Shown here piece by piece: positions 61,459-64,000 of a stretch of 64,000 bases of DNA. Within the stretch, counting starts at the first letter, position 1. Each line of letters begins with the position of its first letter. The stretch comes from Ophioderma brevispina (lineage: Eukaryota; Echinodermata; Ophiuroidea; Amphilepidida; Ophiodermatidae): positions 166,460 through 230,459 of the forward strand of contig JAMKCH010019911.1 in assembly GCA_023653785.1 (NCBI GenBank). Reading direction: 5' to 3'. The position numbers and the translations under genes are program-made. The notes below the pieces were generated by a model. It ran no database searches. It was given only the letters and a program-made list of their open reading frames with translations, and was not told the DNA's origin.

Positions 61459-61725
61459 TATTTAACAAGATGGCCAGCAGACGAAAAGACCATTTAAAAA
61501 GTATCTCAGCAATTTAAATTCATACATAACATTTCACTGATGGCAGAAAGGCAAACAATATACCACGCCATAAAAGCCATGATATTACAAAATGTAAGGT
61601 TGATTTAGCATTTGAGAAGTATGAATATTCAAAACTCATTTATAATTCAACTTTGTGCTATGTTAACAAAGATGGCCAGCGGCAAGCACGACCATTATAG
61701 TATCTCAGCATGTAAATTCATACAA
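61459..61725. repeat. Pair of 70-bp direct repeats
   Basis: 61459-61528 and 61657-61725 share TTAACAAAGATGGCCAGC, GACCATT, AGTATCTCAGCA and TAAATTCATAC. The second copy abuts the foldback element. Confidence 0.78.
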
Positions 61726-62490
61726 AATCGGCCAAAAAATGAGAAGGTGCCGCCCCAAAATCCAAATTTGAGGGGAGGGGGGTCTGAGGAGGGTCTTAAA
61801 ATGCTAAAGGTGTCGTTACTGGGAATTACAGCCACATCTTTAGCAATGTTAGGGTAATTTTATGTTTTTGAGGTCAGGTAATCCATTTTGATGAATTTCG
61901 TCAGATTTCGATTCCGTTTCATAAAAATTAGCATTTTATGTAAAATTAAGCCACGAGGGCGCTTTGCCGGCCACGCCCTAACTTACCATTTTGAGATATT
62001 TTTTCTGTGTAGACTTGAAGATAAATCGTATTAAAGTATATTCTGAAATTTTCAGCACATAGCACTTTTCAGTTGGTCACAGTGCAATTTTTTCTATAAT
62101 TTGGCCATTCTCTATTGAAAACATAGGGTGCAAAAGTTCGTGCCTAAACACAAAACCTATGGCACAAAAAAATCAATTACTACTTTAGGATAAGTTTTCA
62201 TGATATTGCAATAAGAAAGCGCATGATACCTTTTAATGGCAAAAGCGCCCTCATAGCTGAATTTAACCCAAAAATGGCCATTTTACGAACGCAGTAGCTT
62301 GTACACTGCTGGAACATTTACTTGGATTCTTTGACCTCAAATTACATATATTTAGATGACCAAATGGCTAAAATGTCATATATAAGTACAGTAATTGACA
62401 AATGTATCATTCAGACCATCTTCAGACCCCCTCCAAATCACGTTTTTGGGCGGCACCGTCTCATTGTTTTGACCTATTTTGACAAATTGG
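61690..62490. mobile_element. Foldback element, 0.8 kb
   Basis: Outer inverted pair: about 61710-61800 and 62410-62490 (AAAATCGGCCAAAAAATGAG against AAAATAGGTCAAAACAATGA; GGTGCCGCCC; GGGGTCTGA; GGTCT). Inner pair: about 61935-61975 and 62235-62275 (GAGGGCGCTTTTGCC-like). No coding capacity; frames at 61612-61857 and 62322-62576 are artefacts. Confidence 0.7.
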
Positions 62491-62576
62491 TGTCAAAATG
62501 TACAGGGGATACGCGCCATCAAATAAGAGTAGGACAAAAGGCTCTGAAATATCATAATTTTTCTCCCCCTGTATAA

Positions 62577-64000
62577 GCCCACCTCTTAATGGTATAGAAG
62601 GCGTTTTACAACAATTGCATTTCGTATTTAGCCTACATAAAAATCACCCCGGAAACAGTAGATGACGTAGCGAAAAATTCCACAGCAGATACAGATGTGG
62701 AAGTGGTATAAATTGACATAATCATACCCACGAATTGGCCAAATGATTTTACTAGATGGGCACACCCAGACAAATAACAATGAAAACAGGTGCGTTGCGC
62801 GGCATACGACAACAAGGACAATTCAAGCCAGAATAGCAAGGAATTTAAAGGCTGACACAAATTAGTCTTAGAAAAAAATGCAATATTCGCCTCAACTCCA
62901 CATATAGATAAAGCTATAACTATACAAAGTATAGGACGTACATGAAAGTTAGATTGGCTAAGACATAAGCATGAATAATAAGTAAAAAATAGCCCATAGA
63001 GAGAGGTGGGAAATTGGTTAAACAACCTGAACAGCTATGAACCGGTGAAGAAAAACCAAGTGACAAAAAACAAAACCTGCGAAACAGTGGGCAGCACAAA
63101 GCCACAAGGAAAACTACGTCATGGGCAGAGTCGCAGTGATTGGCCAACCAAAAACAAAACCCAAAGGGCCAACACTGTGTCGCGATACTGGATTTAGTGA
63201 ACCGCATCGATTTACACGCATTCATAAGAACTTCAAAACGCCGTTTCTCAGAAAAATAGATTTATGCTGATTTGACTGACAGTATGCAGAACCCACGACG
63301 ATGTGTAAGTCAGTCAGTCGCCCTCCAAATGGTGAATGGCCAAAATTAAATAATGGAAAAACATATCACGCATGCACTGCAGGCATGCAGTAATCCCGAC
63401 AAATTCACTTCAACAGCATCACTTCCGTTTTGCAAACCTCCGCCTGATTCGACAAATAGCATGCACGTGTCGAAATTTAGTCGTTATCATGGTTATTAAG
63501 GGGTTAAAGTTGTGAGTGGGGGGGGGGGGATTGTATTAAAAAGGTGATCTGATGTGAACATGACTGACAAAATGCACCCCTAATCTCTCTCATTCATCTG
63601 CTTAATGTGAGTCTTACATACCCTAAACACGGACATTACATTTCAGGGTTAAGGGAAAAACCCACCCTTTTTCCATATGTTGATGTTTTTGACACCCCAA
63701 TCCAATGTCTACGCGCGTACCTCGCTGTTGGAAAAATTACCGTGTAGCGGTTTTGTCCAGCATCATACCACTTTTGAATACAAGTGCCGGTAAACGCGCA
63801 GAGTTTTGTCGAAATTTGAGTTAAAATACAAGCAGGCGAGTTAAAAACTTTTACTATTGTACAGAACTTAAAAGTTACGCGGGAAGAAAGTAACGTTTAA
63901 CCCGTACCTTGCTATGCCAGAGAGTAAAATAATTAGTATTTTGTTAATCAAACAAATGCATTAGTTGTATTTTATAGTATGAGGTAGTGTCATCCAAAAA
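62577..64000. other. Intergenic sequence, one unrecognised frame
   Basis: A 130-codon minus-strand frame at 62633-63025 is rich in Ser, Leu and Phe. On the opposite strand the same DNA reads with hydrophilic, more protein-like composition but is broken by stops. No family recognised, so neither is called. A G run lies at about 63519. Confidence 0.35.

Noticed and set aside
62633..63025. 130-codon minus-strand frame as a secreted or membrane protein
   Set aside because: Few charged residues and opposite-strand protein-like composition suggest an antisense shadow; neither strand matches a family.

Overview
This window looks like non-coding-dominated genomic DNA of an animal, most likely a marine invertebrate. 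The signs are AT-rich intergenic sequence, introns with canonical GT/AG splice sites, tRNA-derived SINEs, L1-like and CR1/L2-like LINE fragments, mariner-type elements and many palindromic MITEs. A multi-exon C-type lectin gene and short motifs such as TAGGCCTA lean towards an echinoderm or hemichordate, but the sequence does not settle the taxon. Nothing is bacterial or organellar, and I see no complete gene.

The only host gene I can support is on the minus strand: C-type lectin-like domain (CTLD) exons at 37970-37750, 37017-36925 (Pro/Ser/Thr linker), 24822-24551, 23359-23170 and 22569-22346. Splice phases are compatible. Three exons in the 22-25 kb block join in frame to give the end of one CTLD followed by a whole second CTLD. 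Each CTLD is built from an N-half exon (phase 1 in, 2 out) and a C-half exon (2 in, 1 out), a symmetric 1-1 module suited to tandem duplication. Two C-half exons 15 kb apart both lack the inner disulphide pair of the fold. The two exon groups may be one gene with a long intron or two neighbouring paralogues; at least one N-half exon was not found.

Layout: 1-3.3 kb, a diverged direct repeat of about 0.9 kb; 6.8-7.6 kb, a SINE split by a MITE; 8.3-9.6 kb, an L1-like ORF2 remnant; 10.8-11.8 kb, a non-autonomous mariner-like element; 15.4 and 32.5 kb, two copies of another SINE family; 18.8 and 30.5 kb, RT scraps; 22-25 and 37-38 kb, lectin exons whose introns hold foldback elements and a broken mariner-like transposon; 25.7-26.9 kb, a GC-richer block with a 119-bp tandem repeat; 29.1-29.9, 35.5, 37.2, 42.5 and 61.7-62.5 kb, inverted-repeat elements; 44.8-47.6 kb, a 2.8-kb palindrome enclosing an RT scrap; 53.9-56 kb, a CR1/L2-like LINE remnant split by a MITE with a clean 6-bp target duplication; 52.1 and 60-61.3 kb, related repeats in inverted orientation, the latter also tandemly duplicated at about 1.1 kb.

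Repeat copies and broken reading frames differ by many one- or two-base indels. This can be age, but also residual long-read error, so frame breaks in the pseudogenes should be read with care. All repeat boundaries were judged by eye and are accurate to a few bases at best.
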